In this document: positions 1 to 8,532 of the stretch, piece by piece
How the letters are laid out: each line of letters opens with the position of its first letter
How positions within the stretch are numbered: the stretch's first letter is position 1
Assembly: GCA_036374995.1 (NCBI GenBank)
Contig: DASUSS010000152.1
Span: forward strand, 1-64,000
DNA length: 64,000 nucleotides
Direction: 5' to 3'
Source of the DNA: SH-MAG3 sp036374995
GTDB lineage: Bacteria; Gemmatimonadota; Gemmatimonadetes; Longimicrobiales; RSA9
Program-made: the position numbers and the translations under genes
Notes under the pieces: generated by a model
The model's input: the letters and a program-made list of their open reading frames with translations, nothing else
Told to the model about the DNA's origin: nothing
Database searches by the model: none

Positions 1-1
1 G

Positions 2-724
2 AAGAAGGCGGCAGCGCCGCGGCGGGCAGCGAAGGCCGGCGGTGCCGCGGCGCGCCGGGCGCCGGCGGTGGAGAAGGCGGTCGGGCCGGAAGCCGCACGG
101 GCCGAGCCTGCGCGCTCGCGCGGGCGGAAGGCGGCAGCTCCCGCGGAGGCTCCGGGAGCGAAGGCGCCGGCAGCAGCGGCGCCGTCCGAGGGCGCGGCGG
201 CACGGCCGCGCAAGGAGCGTCCCGCGAAGAAATCGCGCAAGCGGGCCGCGCGCTTCGACTCCGACGATACGGCCGTGAAGAAGCGCAAGCGCGCGCGGCT
301 CGAGAAGATGCGTCGAGCCGGCGTCTTCGGCGTTCCGGGCCGCCCGCGCCGGCTGAAGCGGCGGCGGACCCGCGACGAGATGGTGCGGCCCTCGCCGCCG
401 CTCGAAAAGACGGATCCGCTCAAGCACTACCTGGCGGGCGAGATGGTGCCCTGCCCGGTCGGCTGCGGTGGGTTCAGCGAGGTCGTGCGCGTGAGCACGC
501 AGGAGAACGGCGCCGGCGAGGTCTGGTTCGAGTGTCTCAGCTGTGCTCAGCGCAAGATGTTCGTGATCCCGCCCGCAACGGTGGAGGAGCGCACGAAGAT
601 CTTCACCGCGCTGGAGACCGGGCTGGAGCCGTACTGCCCGCGCCACACGAAGCAGGTGCAGCTGCGACGCCGCGGGCGCGATCTCGTGTGCCCCGAATGC
701 GGCGTGGCGTTCCCCGAGCCGTAG
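2..724 (+). CDS. Lys/Ala-rich protein with C-terminal zinc ribbons (5' end cut off)
   Basis: The frame is open from the window edge to a TAG stop, so the true start is probably upstream; a GTG at 68 is the first start codon inside. The first ~100 residues are Ala/Lys/Arg/Pro-rich and look like a disordered, histone-H1-like basic tail. The last ~100 residues carry four Cys clusters (CPVGC, CLSC, CPRH, CPEC), as in two zinc-ribbon halves, and end in VAFPEP. A nucleic-acid-binding role is an inference from the basic tail plus zinc ribbons. I do not recognise a named family. It lies 82 bases before mrdA, on the same strand. Confidence 0.55.
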   Translation, partial: KKAAAPRRAAKAGGAAARRAPAVEKAVGPEAARAEPARSRGRKAAAPAEAPGAKAPAAAAPSEGAAARPRKERPAKKSRKRAARFDSDDTAVKKRKRARLEKMRRAGVFGVPGRPRRLKRRRTRDEMVRPSPPLEKTDPLKHYLAGEMVPCPVGCGGFSEVVRVSTQENGAGEVWFECLSCAQRKMFVIPPATVEERTKIFTALETGLEPYCPRHTKQVQLRRRGRDLVCPECGVAFPEP

Positions 725-806
725 CCGCGTGCGTCGGCCCGACTCCTGCGGACCCTGCACGCCTGCACGGATGTACCAGCGGTAATCCCAGCGGGCAGGC
801 GGAGCC

Positions 807-2717
807 ATGCAGCGAACCGGCCGGATTTCGACACCGCGCACGCAGCGCCTCCGGCGCAGCCGCGCAGCGCGCATCATGGTCGTCGGCGTCATCATCTTCC
901 TCGGCACGGCGCTCTTCCGGCTCCAGGTCCTGCGCGGCGACGAGAACATCGTCAAGGCGCAGAGCTACCGCCTCCGTGAGCTGCCGGTCCCGGCTCCCCG
1001 CGGCACGATCTACGACCGTCACGGCCGGGTCCTCGCCGAGAACGTGCCCGGCTTCCAGATCCTGATCATGCCGGGCGGCGCTGCGAACGAGCGCGCGCTC
1101 GCCGACTCGATGAACGCCCAGATCGAGCGGCTGCGGCCGCTGCTCCGCCTGACCGACGCGCAGATCCAGCGCGCGCGGCGGCGCTGGCAGCAGCAGACAC
1201 ACCTGCCGATGGTCCTTCTCCAGGATGCGCCGCCGGAGGCGGTCGCCGCCATCGCCGAGCGCAGGGCGCAGTTCCCCGCCGTGGTCGTGCACGAATACGC
1301 GAAGCGTCGCTATCCCGCCGGCGAGGCGATCGCGCACTTCATCGGGTACATCAGCGAGATCAGCGAGCAGGAGCTCGAGCTGCCCGAGTTCCAGAGCTAC
1401 GAGCAGGGCCGCTGGATCGGCAAGGCGGGCCTCGAGCGGCAGTACGAGAGGCACCTCGGCGGCATCCCCGGCTATCGCTATCTCGAGATCGACGCGCGCG
1501 GCCGCATCCAGCGCTGGCTGCCCGAGGAGATGGGGCTCCCGCCCGTGCCCGGCCGGGACCTGCACCTCTACCTCGATCTCGACCTCCAGGAGTACATCGC
1601 CAAGATCTTCCCACGCGAGTGGGAGGGGTCGATCGTCGCGCTCGACCCCCAGACCGGCGGTGTGCTCGCCTACTACAGCCACCCGTCGTACGACCCGAAC
1701 CTGTTCATCGGCGGGATCTCGACGGAGAACTACCAGAAGCTGAGAGAGGACCCGGGCATTCCGTTGCTCGACCGCGTCGTCGCGTCCGGACAGCCGGCGG
1801 CGTCGACGTGGAAGCTCGCAGTCGCGGGCATGGCGCTCGACCTCGGCGTGCTCGATCCCGAAGCGTACATGCCCGTGCCGTGCACCGGCGGGCTCAGCTT
1901 CCAGGGTCGTTATGCCCGCTGCCATGGCGTGCATGGCCGGCAGAACCTGATCGAGGGCATCAAGAACTCGTGCAACGTCTACTTCTATCAGGTCGGCATC
2001 AAGATCGGGCTGCGCCGCATGCTCGAGCATGGTGCGCGGCTCGGCTTCGGCGAAAAGACCGGCATCGACGTCCCGCACGAGCTCGCGCCGAACTGGCCGG
2101 ACATCGACTGGTGGCAGCGTAATCGCAACTACACGCCCGCGGAAAACGAGGTGATGTCCCTCGCCATCGGTCAGGGCCCGATGACGATGACCATCATGAA
2201 GCTCGCGCACATCTACGCCGCGCTCACCGCGCCCGAAGGCAAGGTCCCCGCACCCCGCCTCGCCATCGAGAGCGGTGCGCCGCCCGACACCGTGGAGTTC
2301 CACACCTCGCCCCAGGACCGCTGGTATCTCGCGGCGGGCATGCGTCGCGTCGTCGCGCCGGGCGGCACCGCCGGACGCAGCCGTCTGCCCGAGTGGGATT
2401 TCATCGGCAAGACCGGCACCGCCCAGGCACCCAGCGGACCCGACCACGGATGGTTCGTCGGCATGGGCGCGCGCGAACCCGGCGCACCCCCCGAGATCGC
2501 CGTCACGATGTTCCTCGCGCACTCGCTGCACGGCTACACCGCGTCCGGCTACGTCGCCGAAGCCATCAACTTCTATCTCAGCCGCAAGTACGGCCGGCCG
2601 TTCAAGATGTTCGCAACCGAGCGCATGCGGACGCAGAACGGACTGCCCGTCGACTGGCGCGCGTTCCAGACGCCCGTCGTCGATCCGCCCATGCCCGGCG
2701 GGAGCGGGCAGCGATAG
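807..2717 (+). CDS. mrdA: Penicillin-binding protein 2 (peptidoglycan D,D-transpeptidase)
   Basis: Class B PBP that cross-links peptidoglycan during lateral growth, anchored in the inner membrane. One membrane segment lies at about residues 22-40, followed by the PBP dimerisation region (APRGTIYDRHGRVLAEN) and the transpeptidase domain. The three active-site motifs are visible: STWK at 333-336 (catalytic Ser333), SCN at 388-390 and KTGT from 535. The serine box reads PAASTWK rather than the usual PGSTFK. At 636 residues it has normal family length. The ATG at 807 follows GGCGGAG. No rodA, mreC or mreD is next to it, though these often accompany mrdA. Confidence 0.95.
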   Translation: MQRTGRISTPRTQRLRRSRAARIMVVGVIIFLGTALFRLQVLRGDENIVKAQSYRLRELPVPAPRGTIYDRHGRVLAENVPGFQILIMPGGAANERALADSMNAQIERLRPLLRLTDAQIQRARRRWQQQTHLPMVLLQDAPPEAVAAIAERRAQFPAVVVHEYAKRRYPAGEAIAHFIGYISEISEQELELPEFQSYEQGRWIGKAGLERQYERHLGGIPGYRYLEIDARGRIQRWLPEEMGLPPVPGRDLHLYLDLDLQEYIAKIFPREWEGSIVALDPQTGGVLAYYSHPSYDPNLFIGGISTENYQKLREDPGIPLLDRVVASGQPAASTWKLAVAGMALDLGVLDPEAYMPVPCTGGLSFQGRYARCHGVHGRQNLIEGIKNSCNVYFYQVGIKIGLRRMLEHGARLGFGEKTGIDVPHELAPNWPDIDWWQRNRNYTPAENEVMSLAIGQGPMTMTIMKLAHIYAALTAPEGKVPAPRLAIESGAPPDTVEFHTSPQDRWYLAAGMRRVVAPGGTAGRSRLPEWDFIGKTGTAQAPSGPDHGWFVGMGAREPGAPPEIAVTMFLAHSLHGYTASGYVAEAINFYLSRKYGRPFKMFATERMRTQNGLPVDWRAFQTPVVDPPMPGGSGQR

Positions 2718-2910
2718 ACGACACGCCGCGAACGGACGTACAGCCGGAGCGCGCGCGACACTCACGGATCGCTGTTCGACGCAGATCCGTCCGGCCGATC
2801 GCCGTTTGATGCACGATCCCTCGGCGCGCGCCTCTGCCTCATCCGATCCTCTCCAGCGAGAGCGAGCCCGCCGTACTCCTCCCCGCGGCGCGCGCTTCCC
2901 GATCCACAAC

Positions 2911-2942
2911 ATATGGGGGTAGCAGAGCATCATCACCCCCAT
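2911..2942. repeat. 8-bp inverted repeat before the TPR gene
   Basis: ATGGGGGT (2913-2920) and ACCCCCAT (2935-2942) are perfect inverted arms around a 14-base loop. It is the only clear structure in the 295 bases between mrdA and the next gene. It could be an operator for the downstream TPR gene or an RNA hairpin ending mrdA transcription. No T-run follows, so an intrinsic terminator is unlikely. Confidence 0.3.
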
Positions 2943-3012
2943 TACATTGTGGTCGAGTCCCTCTCCCTCTATCGATCCCAACCGGGAACGCGTCGGAAAC
3001 AGGAGGCGATGA

Positions 3013-4080
3013 ATGGCCACTCCCTTCCTCAGCTCCGAGGAATACGACGAACGCGCACACCGCTATTACGACGACGGCAACTACGAGGCAGCGCTGGAGA
3101 CGCTGAAGGAGGGACTGCGACTGTATCCGCATTCGGTCGAACTGTATGTAGGACTGGGCTATACGAGGCTGGCACGGGAGGAGTACGTCTGGGCGAAGCA
3201 GGCGTTCGAGCGGGGGCTGGTGCTGGATCCGGAGCACGAGGACGGGCTGGTGGGGCTGGGCGAGGCGCTGCTGCGGTTCGGGCAGGCGCAGGAGGCGCTG
3301 CATCTGTTCGCGCGGGCGCGCGAGACGGCGTGCGGCGAGGACCTCGAGCTGTTGCTGACGATGGGGCGCGCGCTGTATCGGGAGCGCATGTACATCGAGG
3401 CGCGCGAGGTGTTCGCGGAAGCGGTCGAGCTGCACGCGGGCAGTGCGGAGGCGGCGGCCGCGTATGGCTACACGCTGCACCGGCTGGAAGAGGAGACGGC
3501 GGCGCGGCGGCAGCTGCGGCGAGCGCTCCACCTGGACAGCGAGTATCACGAGGCGCGGATCTATCTGGGCCACCTGTTGTACGATCGCGGGGACTGGGTC
3601 GGTGCGGCGCGGGAGTTCGAGCGGGTGTCGCCATCGGAGCACTGGGACACGCTGGCGCTGTGGCGTCTGATCGAGCTGAAGCGTGCGCTGGAAGGGCTGC
3701 AGCCGGGTGCGCCGGAGCTGGCGGTGTGGGAGCGTCGGCTGGCGGAGGTGGACGGCCAGGAGGATGCGATCGACGAGCTGCTGGCGGAGGTCGAGTCGGA
3801 GGCGCAGACGACGGCGCCGGAGGCGGTGGTGGCGGTGGCGGACACGGACGTGGGTGCGCATCGGGTGCATCTGCCGGATGGCGTGGTGGTGGCGGGGACG
3901 TGGCAGGACATCGTGGAGCAGCTGAGGCAGGTGCGCTCGCCGGGCGAGACGATCGCACAGTTCATGCGTAGGATGGCGGACGAGGCGCAGGCGCGTGCGG
4001 GTGTGGCGGTGCCTGCAGAGGATGCGCGGAGCGTCGTACTGGCGGGCGCTCGCGCGGGATTCTGGCAGATCGAGTACTGA
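3013..4080 (+). CDS. Cytoplasmic tetratricopeptide-repeat protein
   Basis: 355 residues without signal peptide or membrane segment. At least five TPR-like helical pairs fill residues ~8-215 (for example YYDDGNYEAALETLKEGL, and AKQAFERGLVLDPEHEDGL). A Glu/Ala-rich linker follows. The C-terminal ~80 residues form a separate small domain (HRVHLPDGVVVAGTWQDIVEQL). TPRs usually hold partner proteins; the partner is unknown here. AGGAGG at 3001-3006 fixes the ATG start. The next gene begins four bases after the stop, so the two TPR genes form an operon. Confidence 0.85.
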   Translation: MATPFLSSEEYDERAHRYYDDGNYEAALETLKEGLRLYPHSVELYVGLGYTRLAREEYVWAKQAFERGLVLDPEHEDGLVGLGEALLRFGQAQEALHLFARARETACGEDLELLLTMGRALYRERMYIEAREVFAEAVELHAGSAEAAAAYGYTLHRLEEETAARRQLRRALHLDSEYHEARIYLGHLLYDRGDWVGAAREFERVSPSEHWDTLALWRLIELKRALEGLQPGAPELAVWERRLAEVDGQEDAIDELLAEVESEAQTTAPEAVVAVADTDVGAHRVHLPDGVVVAGTWQDIVEQLRQVRSPGETIAQFMRRMADEAQARAGVAVPAEDARSVVLAGARAGFWQIEY

Positions 4081-4084
4081 CGAA

Positions 4085-5107
4085 ATGATCGATGCGGATC
4101 GCGTGCTCCGGCCTCTGCGCGAGGCGGAGCCGGCGATCGACAGGCTGGACAGCTACGAGTCGCCCGCAGTGCTGACGGAAGCGCTGCGGGCGACGTGGCA
4201 AGCCGTGGAGCGGACGCTGCGCACGCTGCTGCGCAGCGACGCCACTGCCCCCGATGACATCCGATTGACGGCGATGTCGCCGGACCAGATGAGCACGGAC
4301 ACGGTGCTGACGGAGCTGCGTCGTCGGGAGCTGATCTCGCTGGCGCTGGCCGGGCGGGTGCACGAGCTGCGGCAGGCACTGCAGCGTGCCGACCGGGGCG
4401 AGGTGCGCGCGTCGGATGCGGACATCGCCGAGGACATCGTGCGCACGCTTACCGCGGAGGTGCACGGCATCGCGCGCCGCTCGGTGTCACCGCCGAAGCA
4501 GGCGGCGGCGAAGGCGGCACCGGCCGCCGGTGACGAGACGGACTGGGACGAGGCGGACGTGGTGGGGTACCGCGGCGGCCTGTCGCTGCCGCGCCGTCCG
4601 CTCGTGCTGGCCGCGCTCGCGGTGGTGCTGCTCGCGATCGCGATCGTCGCCGTGCTGCTGCTCGGCGGCGAGTCGGAGATGGAGCGGGGCGTCGCGGCGT
4701 TCCGCGAGGACCGGCACGCGGCCGCCGAGCAGCATTTCCGGGCGACGCTCGCGGACGATGAGGACAACAACACGGCGCGCCTCTACCTCGCGCGGATCCT
4801 GCGCGAGGATGGCCGCACCGAGGAAGCGGCGCAGCTGCTGCGCGCGGCGGCGACCACGGCGCCGGACGATGCGGCCGTGCGGAGGGAGCTCGGTTACCTG
4901 CTGCTCGATCAGAACCTCCCCGAGCGTGCGGCCGAGCAGTTCCGTCGCGCCGTGGAGCTGGACGCGGAGGAGCCGCTCAACTGGGTCGGCCTGGTCGAGG
5001 CGCTGAGTCGCAGCGGCGACCCGCTCGCCGAGGAGTGGCTGCGGCGTGCACCCGCGGAGGCGCAGGAGATGGTGCGGCAGCGCCGTTCGGGCAGTAGCCT
5101 GCCCTGA
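4085..5107 (+). CDS. Membrane-anchored TPR protein
   Basis: 340 residues. The start is the ATG four bases after the previous TGA; the frame is also open upstream, but that part overlaps the TPR gene. A helical cytoplasmic region (~1-165) precedes one strong transmembrane segment (LAALAVVLLAIAIVAVLLLGG, about 172-195). After it, three TPR-like repeats lie on the far side of the membrane (GVAAFREDRHAAAEQHFRA; TEEAAQLLRAAATTAPDDA; PERAAEQFRRAVELDAEEP). A scaffold or adaptor across the inner membrane, working with the upstream TPR protein, is an inference from the operon. Confidence 0.85.
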   Translation: MIDADRVLRPLREAEPAIDRLDSYESPAVLTEALRATWQAVERTLRTLLRSDATAPDDIRLTAMSPDQMSTDTVLTELRRRELISLALAGRVHELRQALQRADRGEVRASDADIAEDIVRTLTAEVHGIARRSVSPPKQAAAKAAPAAGDETDWDEADVVGYRGGLSLPRRPLVLAALAVVLLAIAIVAVLLLGGESEMERGVAAFREDRHAAAEQHFRATLADDEDNNTARLYLARILREDGRTEEAAQLLRAAATTAPDDAAVRRELGYLLLDQNLPERAAEQFRRAVELDAEEPLNWVGLVEALSRSGDPLAEEWLRRAPAEAQEMVRQRRSGSSLP

Positions 5108-5230
5108 TCATGCCGTTTTCATGGCCGTGGCCCGGACCTTGACGCAGTGTGGTGATTTCCGGATAATGGCGCGGCGACGGTGGCCTGTGCGAACCGCCAG
5201 GCCGCGTACCCGAGCAAGGAGAGGGATGTG

Positions 5231-5698
5231 ATGGGACAGAGGCGGAGCAGCGCGTTCACAATGGCGGCGGTTCTCGTGCTCGCGGCGTGCGGCGGCGGTG
5301 ACGCGGGCGACCAGACGGAGCCGGCGGATGACATGGGTCCGGACACGTCGGCGGCCGCGCCGACGACGCCGTCATCGACGGTCGGTGCGAATGTCGAGTT
5401 GCCGGAGGGCGTGACGCAGGCGATGGTCGCGGAGGGCGAACAGATCTTCAACCAGCAGATCTGCTTCACGTGTCATGGCGCGAACGGTGTCGGCACGACG
5501 CTCGGCCCGCCGATGACGGATCAGGAGTGGCTGAACATCGACGGCTCGTACGAGGCGATCATCGAGGTCGTGCGCACGGGCGTGGTGCAACCCGTACAGT
5601 ACCCCTCGCCGATGCCGGCGATGGGCGGGATCCAGCTCAGCGAGGACCAGATCCGCGCGGTGGCCGCGTACGTCTACGCGCTCAGTCGCGGCGGCTGA
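5231..5698 (+). CDS. Monoheme cytochrome c lipoprotein
   Basis: 155 residues. The N-terminus has a lipoprotein signal (VLVLAAC, lipobox Cys ~20), then an Ala/Thr-rich linker of ~45 residues. A class I cytochrome c domain follows, with heme site CFTCH and a later MPAMGG stretch that can supply the axial methionine. It should carry electrons at the membrane surface. AAGGAG at 5216-5221 is nine bases before the ATG. A GTG directly in front of it is the alternative start. The next gene, a cupredoxin, starts one base after the stop, so the two are probably co-expressed electron carriers. Confidence 0.88.
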   Translation: MGQRRSSAFTMAAVLVLAACGGGDAGDQTEPADDMGPDTSAAAPTTPSSTVGANVELPEGVTQAMVAEGEQIFNQQICFTCHGANGVGTTLGPPMTDQEWLNIDGSYEAIIEVVRTGVVQPVQYPSPMPAMGGIQLSEDQIRAVAAYVYALSRGG

Positions 5699-5699
5699 T

Positions 5700-6173
5700 T
5701 TGGACCACAGGGGCAGCAGCGGGGCGCCGGCACGCCGACTTGCGCGTGCCGGCGCTCTCGTGTTGTTGGCATTCGTCGGCGCGTGCGATGAGGTGCCGGG
5801 CGACGCGGGGCCGCGGGTCCTGGAGCTGGCGAGTGACACGATCCAGCTCGAGCCGGGCACGGAGCTCGTGGAAGTGACGGTGCGACGCTCCGCATCGGGT
5901 GACTTCGACCCGGGCCGCGCGGAGGCGCGCACGGGCGATGTGGTTCGCTTCAGCGCTGCCGACAACGGTGGTCATGCGATCGTGTTCGAGGGAGCAGCGC
6001 TGTCGGACAGCGCGCGCGCGTGGCTCGAGCGTACCGCACAGCTGCGCGGGCCGCCGCTCATCGAGAGCGGCGCGGCGTGGGTCATCACGCTCGCGGGCGC
6101 ACCGCCCGGCGACTATCCGTTCCATTGCACGACGCACAATCGGAGCGGGCACCTGGTCGTGGCGCCGCGCTGA
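5700..6173 (+). CDS. Cupredoxin-like lipoprotein
   Basis: 157 residues. A signal sequence ends in a lipobox (LLAFVGAC), and the rest matches a plastocyanin/azurin-like fold. The likely copper ligands are His in DNGGHAIVF, then Cys and His in FHCTTH. The position that normally holds the axial Met is occupied by His (NRSGHLVV). The predicted start is TTG, one base after the cytochrome c stop, with no strong Shine-Dalgarno; translational coupling would explain this. A later GTG would cut into the signal peptide. Electron transfer with the neighbouring cytochrome c is an inference. Confidence 0.72.
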   Translation: MDHRGSSGAPARRLARAGALVLLAFVGACDEVPGDAGPRVLELASDTIQLEPGTELVEVTVRRSASGDFDPGRAEARTGDVVRFSAADNGGHAIVFEGAALSDSARAWLERTAQLRGPPLIESGAAWVITLAGAPPGDYPFHCTTHNRSGHLVVAPR

Positions 6174-6174
6174 C

Positions 6175-6203
6175 TGGCCGCATCATCCCGTCAGACCTAT
6201 ACT
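6175..6203 (+). promoter_or_regulatory. Promoter of the dehydrogenase gene (near-leaderless)
   Basis: TGGCCG (6175-6180), a 17-base spacer and TATACT (6198-6203). Only seven bases separate the -10 box from the ATG at 6211, so transcription should start at or next to the start codon. No Shine-Dalgarno is present. Confidence 0.5.
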
Positions 6204-6210
6204 CCCGCCC

Positions 6211-7272
6211 ATGTCGAGGATAGCGATCATCCCCGGTGACGGTATCGGTGTCGACGTCACGCAGGAGGCCGTGAAGGTACTCGGCTGCATCCGGGAGGAG
6301 ACGGGCATCGGGCTGGAGCTGGTGGAATGGGACCTCGGTGCGCAGCGCTACCTAGACACCGGCATGACCATCACGGCCGAGGAGATGACGGAGCTCGGTC
6401 GCGATTACGATGCGATCTTTCTCGGCGCCATGGGCGACCCGCGGGTGCCGGACAATGTCCACGCGCGCGACATCCTGCTCGGGATGCGCTTCCAGCTCGA
6501 TCTCTACATCAACCTCCGTCCGGTCCGCCTGTTCGACAGCCGGTTGTCACCGCTGCGCGATGTGAAGCCCGAAGATGTCGACATGATCATCTTCCGCGAG
6601 AACACGGAAGGCGTGTATGTCGGGATGGGCGGCAACTTCAAGAGGGGCACGCCGGACGAGGTTGCGATCGAGGAGGATGTCAACACTTGGAAGGGTGCCG
6701 AGCGGATCATACGTGCGGCGTTCGAGCACGCGCGGGCACACGGCCGCCGTCGCGTCACGCTCTCCGACAAGGCGAACGCGATGCCGCATGCCGGCGGACT
6801 GTACCGCCGCGTGTTTGCGGAGGTGGGCGCGGAGTATTCCGATGTGGAGCGGAACGCGGTATATGCGGATGCGCTCGCGCTCGACCTCGTGCTTCACCCC
6901 TCGCGCTACGACGTCATCGTCGCACCGAATCTGTTCGGCGATATCCTGAGCGACCTGGCTGCGGCGCTCGTCGGCGGGCTGGGTCTCGCGCCGTCGGCGA
7001 GCCTGCATCCGGGCCGTATCGGGCTGTTCGAGCCGGTGCACGGATCGGCGCCGGACATCGCGGGGACGAACCGCGCGAATCCGCTGGCCGCGATCATGAC
7101 GGCAGCGCTCATGCTGCGTCAGCTCGGTCACGGCGCCGTGGGCGCCGCGGTGGAGCAGAGCGTGCAGCGCGCGGTACGCGGCGGTCATACGACGGAGGAT
7201 CTGGGCGGCACTCTCGGGACGGATGAGGTGGGTGACTGGGTGTGTCGTGATCTACGGGAGGCGGGCTGGTGA
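6211..7272 (+). CDS. Isocitrate/isopropylmalate dehydrogenase family protein
   Basis: 353 residues of the metal-dependent beta-hydroxyacid oxidative decarboxylase family. Visible motifs are the N-terminal IPGDGIG, the substrate region RENTEGVYVG, a catalytic Lys region (LSDKANAMPH), the metal-binding NLFGDILSDLAA and the nucleotide-loop EPVHGSAPDIAG. The HGSAPDIAG loop suggests NAD specificity. The substrate (isocitrate, 3-isopropylmalate, homoisocitrate or tartrate) cannot be fixed from sequence alone, and no leuC/leuD or lysine genes are adjacent. The ATG at 6211 is chosen from the domain start. Its stop overlaps the next gene by four bases (GTGA). Confidence 0.9.
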   Translation: MSRIAIIPGDGIGVDVTQEAVKVLGCIREETGIGLELVEWDLGAQRYLDTGMTITAEEMTELGRDYDAIFLGAMGDPRVPDNVHARDILLGMRFQLDLYINLRPVRLFDSRLSPLRDVKPEDVDMIIFRENTEGVYVGMGGNFKRGTPDEVAIEEDVNTWKGAERIIRAAFEHARAHGRRRVTLSDKANAMPHAGGLYRRVFAEVGAEYSDVERNAVYADALALDLVLHPSRYDVIVAPNLFGDILSDLAAALVGGLGLAPSASLHPGRIGLFEPVHGSAPDIAGTNRANPLAAIMTAALMLRQLGHGAVGAAVEQSVQRAVRGGHTTEDLGGTLGTDEVGDWVCRDLREAGW

Positions 7273-8522
7273 CGGCCGGCGAGACGCACCGGCGGCCGCT
7301 CGGCGCGATTCTGCTGGAGTCCGGCCGGATCACGGAAGCCGATGTCGATCGGGCGCTCGCCCATCAGCGCGTGCACGGCGGGTTCTTCGGCCAGGCGCTC
7401 GTCTCGCTCGGCATTCTGTCACGCGAGGAGACGGACTGGGCCCTCGCGAACCACTTCGATCTGCCGTTCATCTTCCCGAACGCCGAAGCCGTCGATCGCG
7501 ACGCGGCGCAGCTGGTGCGGGCGGACTGGGCTCTGGCGCACATGGCCGTGCCGATCGTGCGAGCGGGCCGGGTCGTGACGCTCGTGGTGACGGAGCCGCT
7601 CGCGCGCGATGTGATCGAGGAGCTCCAGTCGCGCACGGGCCATCAGGTCGAGATGGCGCTGGCCTCGGCACCGCGCATCCGCGAGCTGATCCACTCCGTC
7701 TACGATACCGGCGATGCACGGCCGGCGCACGGCGAGCAGCAGCTGACGCTCGAGGAGTTCATCGGCCGCGTGCTGGCGCACGGCGCGGATCGATTCGGCA
7801 TCTCCGTGCGCGGCACGGCGGCGCTGTGCTGGTGGCACGCGCGGTCGGAGACGCGCCGCGCGCAGCTGACCGAGGGCTGGGAGGCGACACTCGACCGGGT
7901 GATCCGGCCCGCACCGCTCGAGCACATGCGCCGTGCCCACGACGAGAACGTACAGTGGGAGGCAGTGCTGGAGCGCGGTGGTGCCGAGCTGGCGCTGGAG
8001 GCCCAGGCGCTGCTCGGAGTCGGCGGGGCGGAGCTGCTGTTCCGTCCGCTTCAGAACCTCCCCGTCGCGGCTGCGGCCGCAGAGATCCTGCTCCCGGCCA
8101 CGCTCATGACGGAGCTGCGACTGCTGTGGCGCAGCGGTGCGGCACGGATCGCCGTCGAGGCCGAACGGACCGAGGCGGCACGCGCACTGCTGCCACTGAT
8201 CCCGTCGCTCGCGGTCGGCGAGCAGGTGCGCGCCGTGCATGTGAACGAGACGGGCGAGGGCGGATCGGCCTACACGCTGCGGGCCGGCCCCGATGACGCG
8301 TTTGCCGAGCTGCTCGCCGGCTACGAGCTGGATGCCATCACGATCGATCTGCCGGCCGAGGGGTACCCGGTGCGCGGGCTGCTGCGGGCCGCCCCGCTCA
8401 GCCTGCTCCTGCTGCACACGCCGGAGGCGCGGCTTCCGGCGGAGTGGGACGTGAACTGGCTGCTCACGATCACCGGCGAGCCCGGCGGCTTCGTCTGGCA
8501 TCTGCGCGCGCTTCACCGCTGA
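7269..8522 (+). CDS. GspE/PilB N-terminal-domain protein without ATPase motifs
   Basis: 417 residues. Residues ~10-140 match the type II secretion/type IV pilus ATPase N-terminal (MshEN-type) domain: LGAILLESGRITEADVDRAL, then LVSLGILSREE and LANHFDLPFI. The remaining ~275 residues contain no Walker A (GxxGxGKT) or Walker B motif, so it is not a working assembly ATPase. It starts at GTG, overlapping the upstream TGA, and ends ten bases before pilT. A regulatory or adaptor role in pilus dynamics is an inference from the domain and position. Confidence 0.8.
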   Translation: MTAGETHRRPLGAILLESGRITEADVDRALAHQRVHGGFFGQALVSLGILSREETDWALANHFDLPFIFPNAEAVDRDAAQLVRADWALAHMAVPIVRAGRVVTLVVTEPLARDVIEELQSRTGHQVEMALASAPRIRELIHSVYDTGDARPAHGEQQLTLEEFIGRVLAHGADRFGISVRGTAALCWWHARSETRRAQLTEGWEATLDRVIRPAPLEHMRRAHDENVQWEAVLERGGAELALEAQALLGVGGAELLFRPLQNLPVAAAAAEILLPATLMTELRLLWRSGAARIAVEAERTEAARALLPLIPSLAVGEQVRAVHVNETGEGGSAYTLRAGPDDAFAELLAGYELDAITIDLPAEGYPVRGLLRAAPLSLLLLHTPEARLPAEWDVNWLLTITGEPGGFVWHLRALHR

Positions 8523-8532
8523 ACCGGTAGTC

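Noticed and set aside
603..3020. Very long leftward open frame (805 codons) opposite mrdA
   Set aside because: It mirrors the codon pattern of mrdA and encodes low-complexity Arg/Ala/Gly/Asp sequence; mrdA has all PBP2 motifs. G+C-rich genes often leave the antisense frame open.
3561..4379. Leftward frame across the TPR gene boundary
   Set aside because: Ala/Ser/Pro/Arg-rich antisense frame. The TPR genes on the plus strand have strong ribosome sites and recognisable repeats.
5899..6210. N-terminal extension of the isocitrate/isopropylmalate-type dehydrogenase
   Set aside because: The extra frame lies over the cupredoxin gene, is Arg/Ser-rich, and family homology begins at the ATG at 6211.
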